Assembly (NCBI GenBank): GCA_028455995.1
Contig: JABELC010000010.1
Span: forward strand, 1,700,001-1,764,000
From: Scleromitrula shiraiana
Taxonomy: Eukaryota > Ascomycota > Leotiomycetes > Helotiales > Sclerotiniaceae
Reading direction: 5' to 3'
DNA length: 64,000 nucleotides
A program made the position numbers and the translations under genes. How positions within the stretch are numbered: position 1 is the first letter of the stretch; each line of letters opens with the position of its first letter. Positions 34,264-46,886 of this stretch are shown here, piece by piece. The notes under the pieces are model-generated. The model did not search any database. It saw only the letters and a list, made by a program, of their open reading frames with translations, and was not told the DNA's origin.

Positions 34264-36349
34264 TTAACCAAAAATAATATTCCAACCTCGTTCCTCACAT
34301 ATACCCCTCCAATCACCTTCTTCATTAGTCCCATCATCTATCCTTCTCCAAACTTCCTGAATAACCTCCCAAGTCCTCATAATGTTTTGCATGCCCTGCC
34401 TTCTTTCCGTCCCATTAAAAGCTTTCGTCGCCAATCTTCTATCTTCTTCAGTCATTGCCTCACAAGCTGCTACAAATAGTGGCCATAAAAGTGCGGACAT
34501 TGGTCCATTTTGACAAATCTCTGCTAGCTCTACAACGTTGGCGCAAGCAATGAGGGAAAGATGTGTGTGTTCCTGAACCACCGGATGAGACCTAGGGTGC
34601 GAATGAATTGTACGATATAGATATATAAATGCCGAATGACGGTAAGCTTCGGCATTGTTGAGAATGCTTTGTAGACGAGAATCTTCAGCTGTAGTCGTAT
34701 TGATCCATGCATCCTCTTGCTCTCCATCTTCGCTCATGGGCGAGGAAATTTCATTCTGCATAATTCTTGGCTTCCAATTCGTGAGTGCTGTCTCTATCGC
34801 TTGAGAAGTGCTTTCGAGTTCAGTTCGTAGGACGGATGCCTTACTCAATTGGCAATTTTCGAGGGCTGTTGCAAGGGAAACTTTATAAGATAACAGATGT
34901 GAAAGTCGATGGATAATTGGCCATAGTTCCGTGGAAAGACCCAGGAGTGTGTCGACCGAGTTCAATGGGGAATTCAAATCCGCAGAATCCAGAGCGACTG
35001 GGAATGGCAATGGGTTTGCTGGTTGTGGGGTTCTGGCATTTGGCGGTGATCCAGAAGAGAGAGCTGCAATAACATCGTAAAACCGAAAAGCCTAATTCTG
35101 TTAGATAAAAACAATACAATTAGTTTCGGGTAACTTACCCGCTCGAGGAACATGCTCGTTGGAGTCGGCTCCTGGGGCCTCGAGTCCATAATAGTCATTG
35201 CTCCTTTCAGATGACCATGCACGATACTAGAATTGCCGCGTTGTACGAGCTACCACACGATCAGTATGCGCCACAACAATTAATCCGAAGGTAATATTAC
35301 CACTTCATAATACACAAGCAACATGATTGCACCCAGAATCTCTTCCCTATTTGCCTGTTCATTTTGCTGAATGAGTTTTGCCAGTCCCTGCAATGCCTTG
35401 TTATGAAAATCCAGAGACTTCTCGTCATTATCCACTCCCCTGTATTCTAAATGTGCACTGCTCAATGCAAATATTGCATTCATGACCGGCGAGCTCGCGT
35501 GAGATAGTGGTAGAATGAGTTGTCGAAAGGGATTTCCAGTATCTTCCTTAAATACAATAAGATGTGACAAAACATTGCAGAAATGATCTACAAGGGCTCT
35601 CCGGTTGCTTTTATCTGTAAATTCCATATATACCGGCGAGCTGAATTCGAGGAGAGGGGACGCTGTTGGCGATGGGGCAATCATTGCTAGATCTGGATAC
35701 TCACTTCGTGATCGTACAAGCGTGCCAGCAGATGAATAATTGTCCCATGTATCTTCCCGTGTAATTTCTTCGACATCCTCTTCATTCTCACATACACTTT
35801 CCCAATTGAACATTGACTGTTGTGAGATTGGAGAAAACGAATATTGTGACATCTCCTCCCATCTGTTTTGTACATTTTCTGCGGTCCTACTCGTAATTAT
35901 GCTCAAGTCTTCCGAGAATCGCCGTGGCCATCGTTCGCGTTCGTAATCATGAGCCTCGCCATTATAAGAGTGTGCCGATTCGGCGAGGGACGTTCGTCTT
36001 CGTTTTCGAGGCTTTACAGCTTCATATTCGCATTGCAGACCTCTTTCTATACATCGATCGCATCGTGGACGTTGTTCGTTACATTTCTTTTTCTGTGGAT
36101 AATATCAGATATAACATATCTTGACCGAAAATCGAGCTCTCATATTGTACCTTCTCTTTACTAATGCACAATTAGTATTCGAGTTTGAAAGTCTGCGAAA
36201 TCAATGGGACTTACCAATGTATACACCCTTTTTGCAAAGTTCGATGTCAGTCAATGAGTTCCAACCACATGAAACAACTTAGCATGCTTACCAGCCCTGG
36301 ACCTTTTCTTGGGAGTTTTCGGTGCTGCTCGTCTTGTATATAGAAGCAT
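34264..36349 (-). CDS. Zn2Cys6 transcription factor with micro-exons in the zinc cluster
   Basis: Six exons fit on the minus strand: 36349-36292, 36227-36215 (13 nt), 36160-36151 (10 nt), 36092-35301, 35249-35139 and 35091-34264. All borders are GT/AG, introns are 47-64 nt, and all phases agree, giving about 603 residues. Only with both tiny exons does the cluster become complete: C21-IH-C24-KEKKKK-C31-NEQRPR-C38-DR-C41-IERGLQ-C48, spacing C-x2-C-x6-C-x6-C-x2-C-x6-C. A basic PRKRRR linker follows. The rest resembles the C-terminal activation region of fungal regulators (FRQLILPLSHASSPVMNAIF, YRTIHSHPRSHPVV). It should act in the nucleus as a sequence-specific regulator. The target genes are unknown. 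Its neighbours give no clue, because the nearest genes on both sides are far away. Confidence 0.87.
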
Positions 36350-39300
36350 TATGAATTCCTAGAGCGAGAACTATATAATTCCAATCCTGATTATTAACGG
36401 CTCGCAATAAACTCATTCAAAAACCCGAGAATAAGTGAGGAGAGCTTCAAAGAGGAATAAGATATTTGCGGACGAATCGTTACACAGCATCTGGATGGAA
36501 GGATTCAAAAAAAGATTCAATGCTGCACCAGTGAGATCCATGGATGCTAAAGGTACAGCGTGCGGGGTAAATTGGCTACTCATACCGCTATCCTACAGTA
36601 TGCGTGACTTAGGTAACCAGCTAAGAGATAGCTCACCTAAAGTTGGAGTAGTCATCGCCACATTATGCCAAAAGAAGCACGGAGCCCGAAAATGAGATAT
36701 TAGATACCAGGGATTCATGGATACATAGTAGGACCAACACGAATCGAGTGAAGTCTGGGGACGAAATCAGACAATACAATTATAAAACTGGGTTGAAATT
36801 TCGATACATCGGGTTTCGGGAGTGTTTCAATGTATACTTCGACCTGTGGTAGTTTTCGAAAAGAAGTGATTGAACAACAAACATTGCCCATGCCTTGTAA
36901 GTTGTCATTTCATCTGATTTCGACGTGCGGGTGATATTGAATTATTGTTTGTACAGGGTAGTTAGTACCTATTAGTTGACCTCGGACCATCGGACTATTT
37001 CGAAGTGAACCCCTGGAGAGAGATCCTGCAACTCCCTGTAATCGGAAAGAAAGCCCTAATCGTGTTGAAGTCCCTTTTAAGCATTCCCCGGATTTTTGTT
37101 CTCAACAATATATGCAAATACCGCTTAAGTACGGCCCAATTATCTTCTACTTTATAGACACTGGAGTGGAGAATTGACAACCGTACTGAACATCCCCAGC
37201 TTCGTATGACCCCAGGAATATTGGGATTGAACTTTATTGCATGTGAAACATTTGCATCACCCATTCATTGTTGAATGTGACGACCTCAATAACTACGAAA
37301 TAGAAAACTGAAAGCTTTACGAATGGTTCCTTCATTGAAAAACACTATACATAATGGAGTGATTCACAAAGGGAAAGAAAGGAGGAGCCAGAACCATGGC
37401 GACACCTTCTACGGATTAATTGATCTTGAACTGCATTACGTATCCATGGTTTTGTACCAGCAATACTACTGTTTGGATGGACCACCACATCTCCCAAGGT
37501 TTGATTTACTATGAGACGAGGGGGATGCGCCTGGTAACTTTCTTTACTTTCAAATCTCTATATCTGTTGCCCTTTTAGGTCTCTTCATGGCAGATTTCAA
37601 TTCAGGACCTGTTAAGAAGGAACGAGATAATCGGAATCTAAGTTAACTATAAAATGGTGGAAGAAACTCTTCAAGAATAACATGAACGAGCATGTGGAAT
37701 ATGCAACAGGAAAGAAGACAAACTTTAAGCAAAATCGATTCCACTAAGAAATATTGGAGCTCAAAAATCATGAATTACATAAAACGATGAAGCAAGTCAG
37801 CTTAAATATGAATGCAGTATTAGGAGGTGTACTACACCATGGACTACCTAAAGTATTCGATTGTTTGGTTTTCGATCAAGCAATTTGTATTCCAAATTGC
37901 TGTTTCAAGTCCTGAAGAATCGGATATGCAGAAAATATACATTCCAAAACTCATCTTCGGAATTAGGGTACAATTTTCAAATTTTAATTCCTGTATATAC
38001 GCATACTTGGGAAGAAAAGGCTCTCTAAGAAGATGATAAAAAGTGAATACAGAACGACTCATCTTATGTAGATTGAACTAATTCCCACTATTACCTCTAA
38101 TGTTCTGTACAAACATGCATCTTGCCAATGGCAATTAATTTGCAACGACGTTGATCACACTCCCAGTCCCAATATCTTCGCAAAACTGATATCTATTATC
38201 AAAACTTGCACCCTGGAATTATGCCCGTTAACTCTCTTTACTCTTTCTACCACGCAGATATATCTTCACTCGCTATATGAATCTGAGTCTGGATGCAATC
38301 GATCGAGCGTGTAACTGCATAACAATCAAAGAATATATCTGTCTCCCAACACTGAAAACAAATAGTCTTACACCGTCTCCATCTTACACTTGCCTCCTAC
38401 CCTATCAGTGAGACCAGAGAGAACATTTTAGATTCATCCTAATAGTCGAGATTCGAATATCAATCCCCGCACCAACAGTGAATAACAGAACTGGTCGTTC
38501 CAGCCATCATAATGGGTCACATCACCAAGATAAATATCTCTCGCCATTTCCATATTAGCAAAAGATACACAAACATCAGCCATAGCGCAAAACGGATTGC
38601 TTAAGCTTGTCTGCGGTTGCGGACCTGGGTGAATGTAGATCTAGAATCGGGTCTTCCCACAGTGGAAAAGATGCGGCATTTATGAATAAAACGTGATTCA
38701 AATAAACGATAGCGATAATTGAAAATGGAAAAATGGAAAATAACAGCTTAACTTTGACTGTCATCTCATATAAGTAATTAAACAAATACCTGCTACCTGA
38801 AACAGCTTTTGACACTGGAGAACACTTCGAAACATTTACCTTGAGTATCTCAAGAGTATTTAATGAATATATTAACTGTTGTAACTGAGTTGGTCTTTAA
38901 AGATTGAGAATGGCGGAGAATTGAAAAGAGCTAATAGGTAATCTGAAACATTTCAATGAGACACAAGGAATAGGAATGTCGAAAATATTCATCCCATAAC
39001 ATAGGAGTAGACTCTGTAGAGTGCTGGAAAAATATTCGATCTTTGATGTGGATTTTCGAAAGATAATAAAGTATATAGTTGAATTGGATTTATAAATGCA
39101 GCATATCACAACTATTCATTCTATACCATTTGATAAAACCCTTCCGATATCCCAAAGACTTTAGAAGATCAAAAAGGGAATGAACCAAAATTCTGAACTT
39201 CATAATACAAAGAGAGAACCCAAAACTCTAACCAAAATTGTATCATTCATTCTTGATTAACGCATATAGTCTGGGTATCTAACACATGCAACTCGAAAAC

Positions 39301-39402
39301 TACAAACCAATTAGGCCCTCACATGTCCAAAGAAAAAACAATCCCTTGCTAAGAAGATCAATACACCCGTCAATACACCAATAGGAACGACCCCATTCAA
39401 CC
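36350..39402. other. Gene-free stretch of about 3 kb
   Basis: It carries the promoter of the Zn2Cys6 regulator at the left. Frames up to 89 codons are present on both strands (for example 36435-36695 +), without domains or spliceable extension. No repeat, RNA gene or mobile-element end was recognised. The far right is the 3' flank of the F-box/LRR gene. Confidence 0.5.
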
Positions 39403-41327
39403 CTATATCCGACTACCCAAATATATCTCCAACCTTCCCATCCAACGTCTCACCTCAATTGCTCTCCAAATTTTCAACTCCTTCACCACATCCACCATCG
39501 GCACACTCCCCACCGCTTCTCTCTGCTCCGGCGTCGGCGCGTTCAACTCTCTCGCATTCAAGAAGCTAAAATCCTTGGCCAAATTATCATAATATGCGTC
39601 CGCATCCGCATCCTCTGTAATCGAGCCTTCTCCACCACCCGCCCCAACTCTCGGTCTAACCACCTGTTCCTCGGGAAGGAACTCCAATCGTAGCTTGCGG
39701 AGTCCGGTGACAAGCTCCGGCGCACGACGATGGTTTTGCATGCTCTGTTGAGCATCTACCACGTTGACCTCCTGATTCGCAAGTCGGACGATAAAGTATT
39801 TGAGGGCGCGGAGGAGTTCTGGGGTTGCGCGACGAGGAAGAGAGGTTAGGGTGAGTTCTCGCAGCTTATTATTAAGGTCCGGATCGAAAGGGGGCCGGAC
39901 GACCCCGGCAGCACTCCTCGCCATCGCTGCGTGCCAGCGTTGCGTGATGGTAATAGATGAGGAAGCTTCTTCGGCGCTGTAGAATTTGTGATTGCTCACT
40001 ACTGAAGGATATTGAGTGATTATAGAGTGGTGTATACGCAGGATCTCGAGACGAGGTGAGAAGCGACGGTTCAGGAGCGGCGCGGTGTATTCTTGCCCGA
40101 ATATAAGAAGTCCTTTTCCTCCAGTACCAGGGGGTAAAAGCGTACTTTGTACAGAGCCAACGTCTAGAAATTGGAGGCGATTGGTGCTATGCAGTAAGTG
40201 GCAAACTCCCTTTGCAGTCATGTCATTGCCAGCAAGATACAGGTGAGTGAGACCTGTGAATTCAAGGAGGTCGTCTGGCTGGCCACTACGCCTGTGAGTG
40301 ACTGGTATTTTGTTTCCATTGTTCCTTGGGTTAATGTCGACATTACCCACAACGTCTGGTCTATATGCTACCGTGCCAGCAAATCGTAAATCGACACCAG
40401 TGGCGTAGTCCGGGGGATTTTGGTAGTATTCCTGGTCGGAGAGCTGAAGGTTGGTACCCTGAAATGCGACGCTTCTTTGAAAGCCGGGAATTCTCTCCAT
40501 GAAGCAGCAGTTAACCAGAGAAATGATGGTTCTATCGGTCAAAAGGTTGCCTCTAAGGTCCAGACACCAAAGCTGGCATCTGGAATCAGTGACAATGGGA
40601 GGAAGAAGATCATCGGTCAAGCGCATTGATCGTAGTTTTAAAATTCGAAGGTTAGGAAGATTTTTAATTGTGAAAGCTCGTCTCCAATCTGCACCCCTTT
40701 GTGTACCAGACGCATCGATATAAAGAAGGTTTGTTGCGATATTTTTGTTAAGTATATAGGAACAGTCGAAGGATTCACAGCCAACAAGGCCCAAGAACTC
40801 CGGAGTAGGCTTTTCTGCATAATCGTGTGGCAAGACGAAATTTGGATCATCCTGCGAAGATGCCGCATTCAGAAGAATACAATCCAGGTTGGGGAAGTAC
40901 TTGAAGAAGCGAAAGAAATACTCTGGCCTCAATTGAGTCCCATGAGTAAGATAATCGATGGTATGGGTTTTATTTTGTTTGACCTCATTTAACTGACGTA
41001 CGTCTATAGTTTTTACGCGTTCGCGAACCTTTAGGGTAACGCTGCTAGCACGTTGAAAGAAAATGCCAACAGCTCCTATGTTGTATTATTAGTAATAATT
41101 CCTGAAACAATTCGAGTTGAAAAGGAAAAGAAAGGGGTATACTTACGACATGGCGAGCGCTTCATAGCCAAATGCTTGAAGGGGTTGTTCCAAAGTTGTG
41201 CACCAAATACACCATTAAAGTAATGATCTACCAGACAGCAGGATACAAGATCTTTGTCATCAAGATATGGAGCAACTAATTCCAAAGCATCTGGCCCTAT
41301 TGCCTCTTCATACGTTGGTAATGACAT
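39403..41327 (-). CDS. F-box-like protein with leucine-rich repeats
   Basis: Exons 41327-41147 and 41075-39403 join across a 71-nt intron (GTAAGT donor, TTACTAATAATACAACATAG branch/acceptor region) to give about 617 residues. Residues 10-50 (ALELVAPYLDDKDLVSCCLV then LWNNPFKHLA) read as an F-box-like helix bundle. Irregular LRR-type strands follow (LRILKLRSMRLTDDLLPPIV, LWCLDLRGNLLTDRTIISLV, LTHLYLAGNDMTAKGVCHLL, LEILRIHHSII, LRELTLTSLP). F-box/LRR proteins bind Skp1 and present substrates to an SCF ubiquitin ligase. The link to SCF is inferred from the architecture. The ATG at 41327 (MSLPTYEEAIG) was chosen over earlier codons because the PTYEEA start is a common motif in fungal F-box proteins and the upstream reading lacks an ATG in good context. 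Confidence 0.86.
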
Positions 41328-44300
41328 GGTGAAACCCTGGGTAGATTTATTAAGAGTTAAATATGAAGATAGTTCATTGAATAATAGACTTTCAAAGTCG
41401 AGTATTGGTGGATGGTATCGGGATTGTCGAGATTTTGCAATCAAGATTTTGGGGAAAAGCTATATTTATTGTTGAAGAATTTTCTGTAAGCAAGATTTGG
41501 TTGAAAAATGATTCGGCTGTCTGAGATTGTGAGATTTGGTGAATTATTCAAAGGAGATTACTGTAGAGAGATGAGAAATATCGTAAATAGAGATAGAGGT
41601 TGCAGCCAGGGTGATTGTCCCGGAAAAAACAATAGAGCTGTTCACATTGATCTAGGAATAGGAGCAGGCTCCATAGAGATGTAGACTAATTGTCTTTGAA
41701 CTACTGATTGCTAGCTTGAGCTTGTGAGGTTGTCAGTGGCGAATTATCCCCATTCATATCTTTTTTACTTAATAACTTATTAATAAGTAATTCGAAGAGA
41801 AAATTAGCATTCATAATTCGTTACAGAAGTCTAGCATGGGAAATATTTACCTCACATGTGGATGGAAGATGTGATGAAGGGGTGGAATGTAACTGGTGAG
41901 ATCTCTAAACACCTATTATAGTTCTACTCGATCTTTCGGACTTGATTAAGATATCGGGGATACCCTCAATATATTAATACTATTGTTGTTAATCAACTGC
42001 AATCTAGATTGCAGATGAGGTTCCAAAATTACACAACGTGGGGGATGGCAATTACCCATCCATGCTTTTATTGTGCATGCGCTCGAAGAACAACTAACCT
42101 ACAGCTACTTCAACCAGTCCTGCAAAATAGAGCTGATTATTCGTACTGAACTGTAGTTCCCATTCAAGATTATATGATGCATTTGAAGATGGGCATATAG
42201 TATATATATATATATACTAGCGCTGTAGTTATGCCCGGATGACGACTAACCCGATAGACTAATTAATAATAGTTTACGCTGCTGCTTTAAAGGATGACAT
42301 AATGAATTTAGGATGGCAAGTCATTCACACATTCAACAAAAAAAGGTCAAAAGCTCAGGTATTGTCCGTTAAAGATAGGGGCAACTTATACCTCGTCTGC
42401 TGCTCTTCAAGATTTGAATGTTATTATAAAACTTGAATACAGACCTACATGGTGTATACTGGCCATCTACAAAATTACAGAGATGAATGTCTCCTTGAAG
42501 CCTGGCAATCGAAGGACCTAATCTTAGGATTTCCCCATCACATCGTGGTATAGTAGTTGATACTAGATATAGAACAAACAAAGAAGTCCTCAGATTTTTG
42601 CGTGATTTTGGCCTACCATAGCTCCCGAGTAAGTTTTCTGGGGCAAAAAGATTAAGCAATTCGAGCTCCAGAAACAATCGAAAAGTTCCAAGGTTCTCCT
42701 TGATTATGTGAATTCCGCCCGAAGGAGGAAAAGAAGCCCTAGATATTATCTTGTAAGCTGCGCTGAGAGTAGTAACAGGCGCGCTATCTTTGGTAGTATT
42801 GAAGAAGTAAATTTACTTACCCAAGGGGTAGGACGTCATCGTCTTCAGGGAGGTCAAAATAATGAATTTATTGGCGGGGTATTTCGATATAAATGGGTTA
42901 TACTTGAATTGAAATGTATCTCCTTGCCCATCAGTTTATGATTGTGTTTTTACTGTACGTTCGGCTCCTTTTGGCTGGTTATTTGGTTCGCGATTCATTC
43001 GTTTGTTGGATCTCATGGTGTCAGTGGCCATGGGAATGAATATCAAGTGAGGGGTACTATTTTATAGTTGTGTTACTGATTTTGAATATCAACCAGCCCA
43101 AAAGAATTCAGTTTTCCAATGCTCGTTGAACTTTTCGTTCGGTAACTCGAAGACGAATGTATTGTGAAGAAGAAAGATATCCAGCACAGAGCGGAACATC
43201 ATATGTACTTCATGTCAAGGGGAGATTGTAATCTTACCAGGAACACGCACAGGATCTCTAGAGCTATCTTGGAACCCTACGAATAAGTTATCAGTTCAAC
43301 TATTCCCAATGAAATAGGTCTATGAGCCAAGAAGAAAACTGATAGATCGATCAGCTGCAATATTATCAAAATTGAAAACAAGCTGCTACTAATGATGACC
43401 GTAGGATTGGTTGGCGGAATTGGCGTTTATGGAAAGTATGAGGAAGTTGTGTTAGACATGGTTTCTCGAGGAGTATGATTATGAGGTACTAGTAATATCA
43501 ATGTTTCTAATTACATCCTCCGGAGATTAAGATCTGCATGCAAGCAAGGGGCCAAATTGTACCAAATTTCTGGATAACGGGTAGGAACATATATTCAAGG
43601 AAACATTTTTCTTCACATTCCTGTTGCATTTGCCTTTGCCTTTGCATAAGATGTGTATGTATGTCGAATAATACCCGTCGTACCTGCAGACTTTGAAAGC
43701 AGCAGCAACAGGGATGAGCTTATTCATTCAAAAGTAAACATCAATTTGAACATATTTTGAACAACTTTGTTTTTCATGTTGATTTTGGATATAAACATTC
43801 AAATGCTGTCAAACTAAGTACCTAGGTATTTGTGGAATGCATATATACAATACAGTAGTAACACTTTAAGAACATATGACATTTGACAGATTAGCAAGAT
43901 TTTTAATTTGTATTAAGTAAATGGGGATAGAAAAAATTCTATCTAAAATCAGTCATAGAGATACAATGCCAATGTACCAACAAGTAGTTTCTCTCCAAAC
44001 CCATTTCAAAGATCCCCGAATCCCAATCCCTTCTTTACCCCTCTACAACCCAGTGTAAAATGAACAGAAACAATACTCAGATACAGTACAACTCAATGCT
44101 ATGAAAACGATCGGAGATGTATTAACTTGGAAAATAAAAGTTTAATCCACTTTTCTGAACCTTTTATCCGTGTCCAACATTTTCCCCCTTCGATGATGAT
44201 AATTATAGATAGATATACCCGACCCGATATCAAAAGTTTGACAACAAAGACAACTGAAATATCCCCATTCGTTTTGATTTTCCATCTACAAACCTTCATA

Positions 44301-44382
44301 ACCAGGTTATAAGAATTAAACTATTACCCCCTTTCTCTGCTTCCCCAAAAGTATGTTGAAGTTCTCTATGCCAATGCAGATA
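41328..44382. other. Gene-free stretch of about 3 kb
   Basis: AT-rich, including a (TA)n run near 42200-42217. Several frames of 60-100 codons on both strands were checked (for example 42369-42677 minus). They lack conserved motifs and splice partners. The left end is the F-box/LRR promoter and the right end the 3' flank of the C2H2 gene. Confidence 0.5.
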
Positions 44383-45615
44383 TCAATATTTCCAAATCCG
44401 ATTTCGTCCCGACACCTTGTTAGGTTTATCCACCTTGATCTTCTCCGTCTTCTCAGGTTTCTCTGATCTCTCGCTATTCTTGCGGCACTTTCTATTCATT
44501 TCTTCTACTTTTGCCGCCGCTCCTTCAAAATACTTTGTTCTAGACGCTTTTCTGTCTGGCTTGGTGTGAAGTTCGATATGGGATTTCAAATTATCGGTTC
44601 GTCCGAACGGCTTGTTACAAAATGGACATGGGTGTTTGGGATAATTCGGATCATGCGTTGGGAGATGTCTCTTCAGATGTTCTCGTCGTTGGAATCTTCG
44701 GGGACATCCTCGGTACTGACATTGAAGTTGTGCTTTGTTCTGGACTCGAACGTTTGGTGGTATCACGAGAACAGAGCTCTTGGCTCTTGCGTTTCTTCTG
44801 CTAGGCTTGGACGGTGTTGTGTGTTGGATTTTTTGCAACGCGGCTGTACTTTGTGGCGGTTGGTATATTGCTTGATGGAGGGGTGTGTGTTTGGTTGGAG
44901 TGGAAGATTCCTTCTTTGGGATCTGGTAAGGTGGTTCAAGATATCCCATTGGCATATTATCCGAAGGAGTGCTATTGAAAGATCTATGAGAATTGAAATC
45001 CGATGAAGGTGTTCCGAATTTGATTGGTGTAAGAGGTCCTATAGGGGATGATTGTAGATCCGCAAAGTTTTCCATGAATGTCGTCTGAGCAGGATCCACA
45101 AAGTTCATAGCTCCTGATGTTTCTGAATTAGAAGTTGGCGAGTACAAATCTTCCATCAGAGATGGAATATCACTTGACGGGCATTCTGCTTCGAACGATC
45201 CAAAATTGGCAGGGGTGAAAGTCTGGAAGTTGTTATAGTTCAGAGTGTTGGTATCAGCCAACATTTTATTCTCATCCAAACCAAAGAACATATTCGAGTC
45301 TTGGAAACCCGACAACATGTCTTGAGTCATCGCCGACATAGTACAGAAGGCATTGCTACCAGTATCCCCATATCTGATTGGAAGATTGGAGTTTGAATGA
45401 GTGGAATTTTGTAACGACAAGTCTTCCAACTTATTCGTGTCATCGAAAGATGGGCGTCGGGTTATAGAACTTGCAGGGGTTCCAACTCGAAGGTTTATAG
45501 AACTATTCCAGGAAGAATTCAGAGATTCTGAGTACAAATCACTTCCAGGAGGAGTAAGTGATGTGGTCGGCTGGCTACTTGAATAGGAATCTCTTCGATC
45601 CTCGTATACTATCAT
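44383..45615 (-). CDS. C2H2 zinc-finger transcription factor
   Basis: This is a single long frame of about 410 residues starting at MIVYEDRRDS. The N-terminal 280 residues are Ser/Thr/Asn-rich, typical of an activation region. Two adjacent C2H2 fingers lie at about residues 300-350. The first is C-x4-C...RREHLKRH-x3-H and the second is C-x2-C...GRTDNLKSH-x3-H. The DNA-contacting helix positions read QRREHLK and GRTDNLK. After the fingers a basic tail (KPDRKASRTKYF, then a Lys/Glu-rich stretch) ends in RIWKY. Paired C2H2 fingers with a REHLKRH helix are known in fungal developmental and stress regulators (the BrlA and Msn2/4 types). Which of these it corresponds to is unclear. A 5' exon beyond 45660 is possible, because a splice-like GTAAGT and CAG lie there. 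Confidence 0.86.
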   Translation of the reverse strand: MIVYEDRRDSYSSSQPTTSLTPPGSDLYSESLNSSWNSSINLRVGTPASSITRRPSFDDTNKLEDLSLQNSTHSNSNLPIRYGDTGSNAFCTMSAMTQDMLSGFQDSNMFFGLDENKMLADTNTLNYNNFQTFTPANFGSFEAECPSSDIPSLMEDLYSPTSNSETSGAMNFVDPAQTTFMENFADLQSSPIGPLTPIKFGTPSSDFNSHRSFNSTPSDNMPMGYLEPPYQIPKKESSTPTKHTPLHQAIYQPPQSTAALQKIQHTTPSKPSRRNARAKSSVLVIPPNVRVQNKAQLQCQYRGCPRRFQRREHLKRHLPTHDPNYPKHPCPFCNKPFGRTDNLKSHIELHTKPDRKASRTKYFEGAAAKVEEMNRKCRKNSERSEKPEKTEKIKVDKPNKVSGRNRIWKY

Positions 45616-46277
45616 GTTCGGGTAGAGTTGAGGTGTAAAGAGATGTGGTATCAAGAATCGAACACTGATTTGTCAATGTTACTGTTGACATTCCCAAGCT
45701 CGGACGGGGGAACTTACAATAAAATTGGGTCGACTGGCACGTATGCTTGAGTAACGATGCCAGTAGTAGTAGAATGATTGTTGGAACAGATGATGCTTCA
45801 ATAATAATTACAAAAGCATTGACAGGGAGGTTGATGCTTTCATTTATCAATGAAACGATAGATATCGAAAGACCTAATCTAAGAAGTCGGCGTCATTACC
45901 AGTATCATTTAGTACTAGAAGGGGTATGACTAAACAGCACATACATACTATTTGCAATTATCAAGACAGATCCAAGTCGCGTTCTGAGTCGCGTCTCGCT
46001 GAACAGTTAGTGTGCGTGATACGCAAGGCCTCTATGAATATATCGGCAACGAGGTCAGATTAGGAACAATTCAACTATTATTGAAGATCGGGATCCGAAT
46101 TCTGCTCGGCAGGAGGTCAGTTATCGCCATACGCGCCGTTTAACTAGACAAAACTTACCTGAAGGTTGATCAAATCTGCAATTTTCAACAGCAAGGAGAC
46201 CTAGAGTGATATTCAATTGCTGGTAACGGACTCGAATGAAGAGTATAGTACGAAATTCGAGACGAAGCTATTGTCTG
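45616..46277. other. Promoter region of the C2H2 gene
   Basis: About 660 bp. A possible leader intron (GTAAGT near 45716, CAG near 45671 on the minus strand) may lie in the 5' untranslated region. No other gene was seen. Confidence 0.4.
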
Positions 46278-46886
46278 TTAATTGTGCTTAGTACCTTGCA
46301 GAAAAGCTTCGATATCCCTTGGGAGGGGGTGAGATGGCTCCCTCTTTAATGATTCCTTGCCACGCGAGAGCCAATCCTGCATTTCGACAGATGGCAAAGA
46401 AGTCCTCGAGTAGGTTGGATCAACACTAGTCCTGTCATGTTCCGGATTGTGGGGTGTTCTCAGAGACAACTGATGACAGTCTATTGGCGAATGACCAAAA
46501 TAGTTAGTCCAGGCGTCGGTTTCACCAATTGTATCCCAAATGGAACTGAATCTGAGCAGGGATTGGAGCATTTCGACGAAGATAGCATCGAAGAAATTAT
46601 GCTAGACCCTCCACAATATGCTCATAAATACCATTGAGGGCTGGTTTGCCCAGCAGGCAGACGCCCGGTAGTAGAAAAGCAGACCATGATCCTTGATTCT
46701 CATACATAGATTTACACATGGTTTTGCCATCCTTGGGGAGATCTGCGATCTGCATACATTGTCACATTCCAAACGGTCTCTCACAAGCAAGTGTAATATT
46801 TCGGGCTGATACCCGAAGAATGAGATGGTTCCTGGAATGTGTGTAGCTTGTTTTATGCAATCATTGTAAAGTTTAGCAACTGGCAA
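46278..46886 (-). pseudogene. Possible decayed coding region, family unknown
   Basis: Two adjacent minus-strand frames of about 95 codons each follow one another (46886-46602, then 46571-46278). The composition looks coding: balanced amino acids, with PGTISFFGYQPEILHLLVRD in the first and YFGHSPIDCHQLSLRTPHNP in the second. Between them a stop and a frame change intervene, and no GT/AG pair joins them well. I could not recognise a family. It may be a broken gene or two chance frames, so confidence is low. Confidence 0.25.

Noticed and set aside
36435..36695. 86-codon frame on the plus strand
   Set aside because: No motif. Lies in a long spacer.
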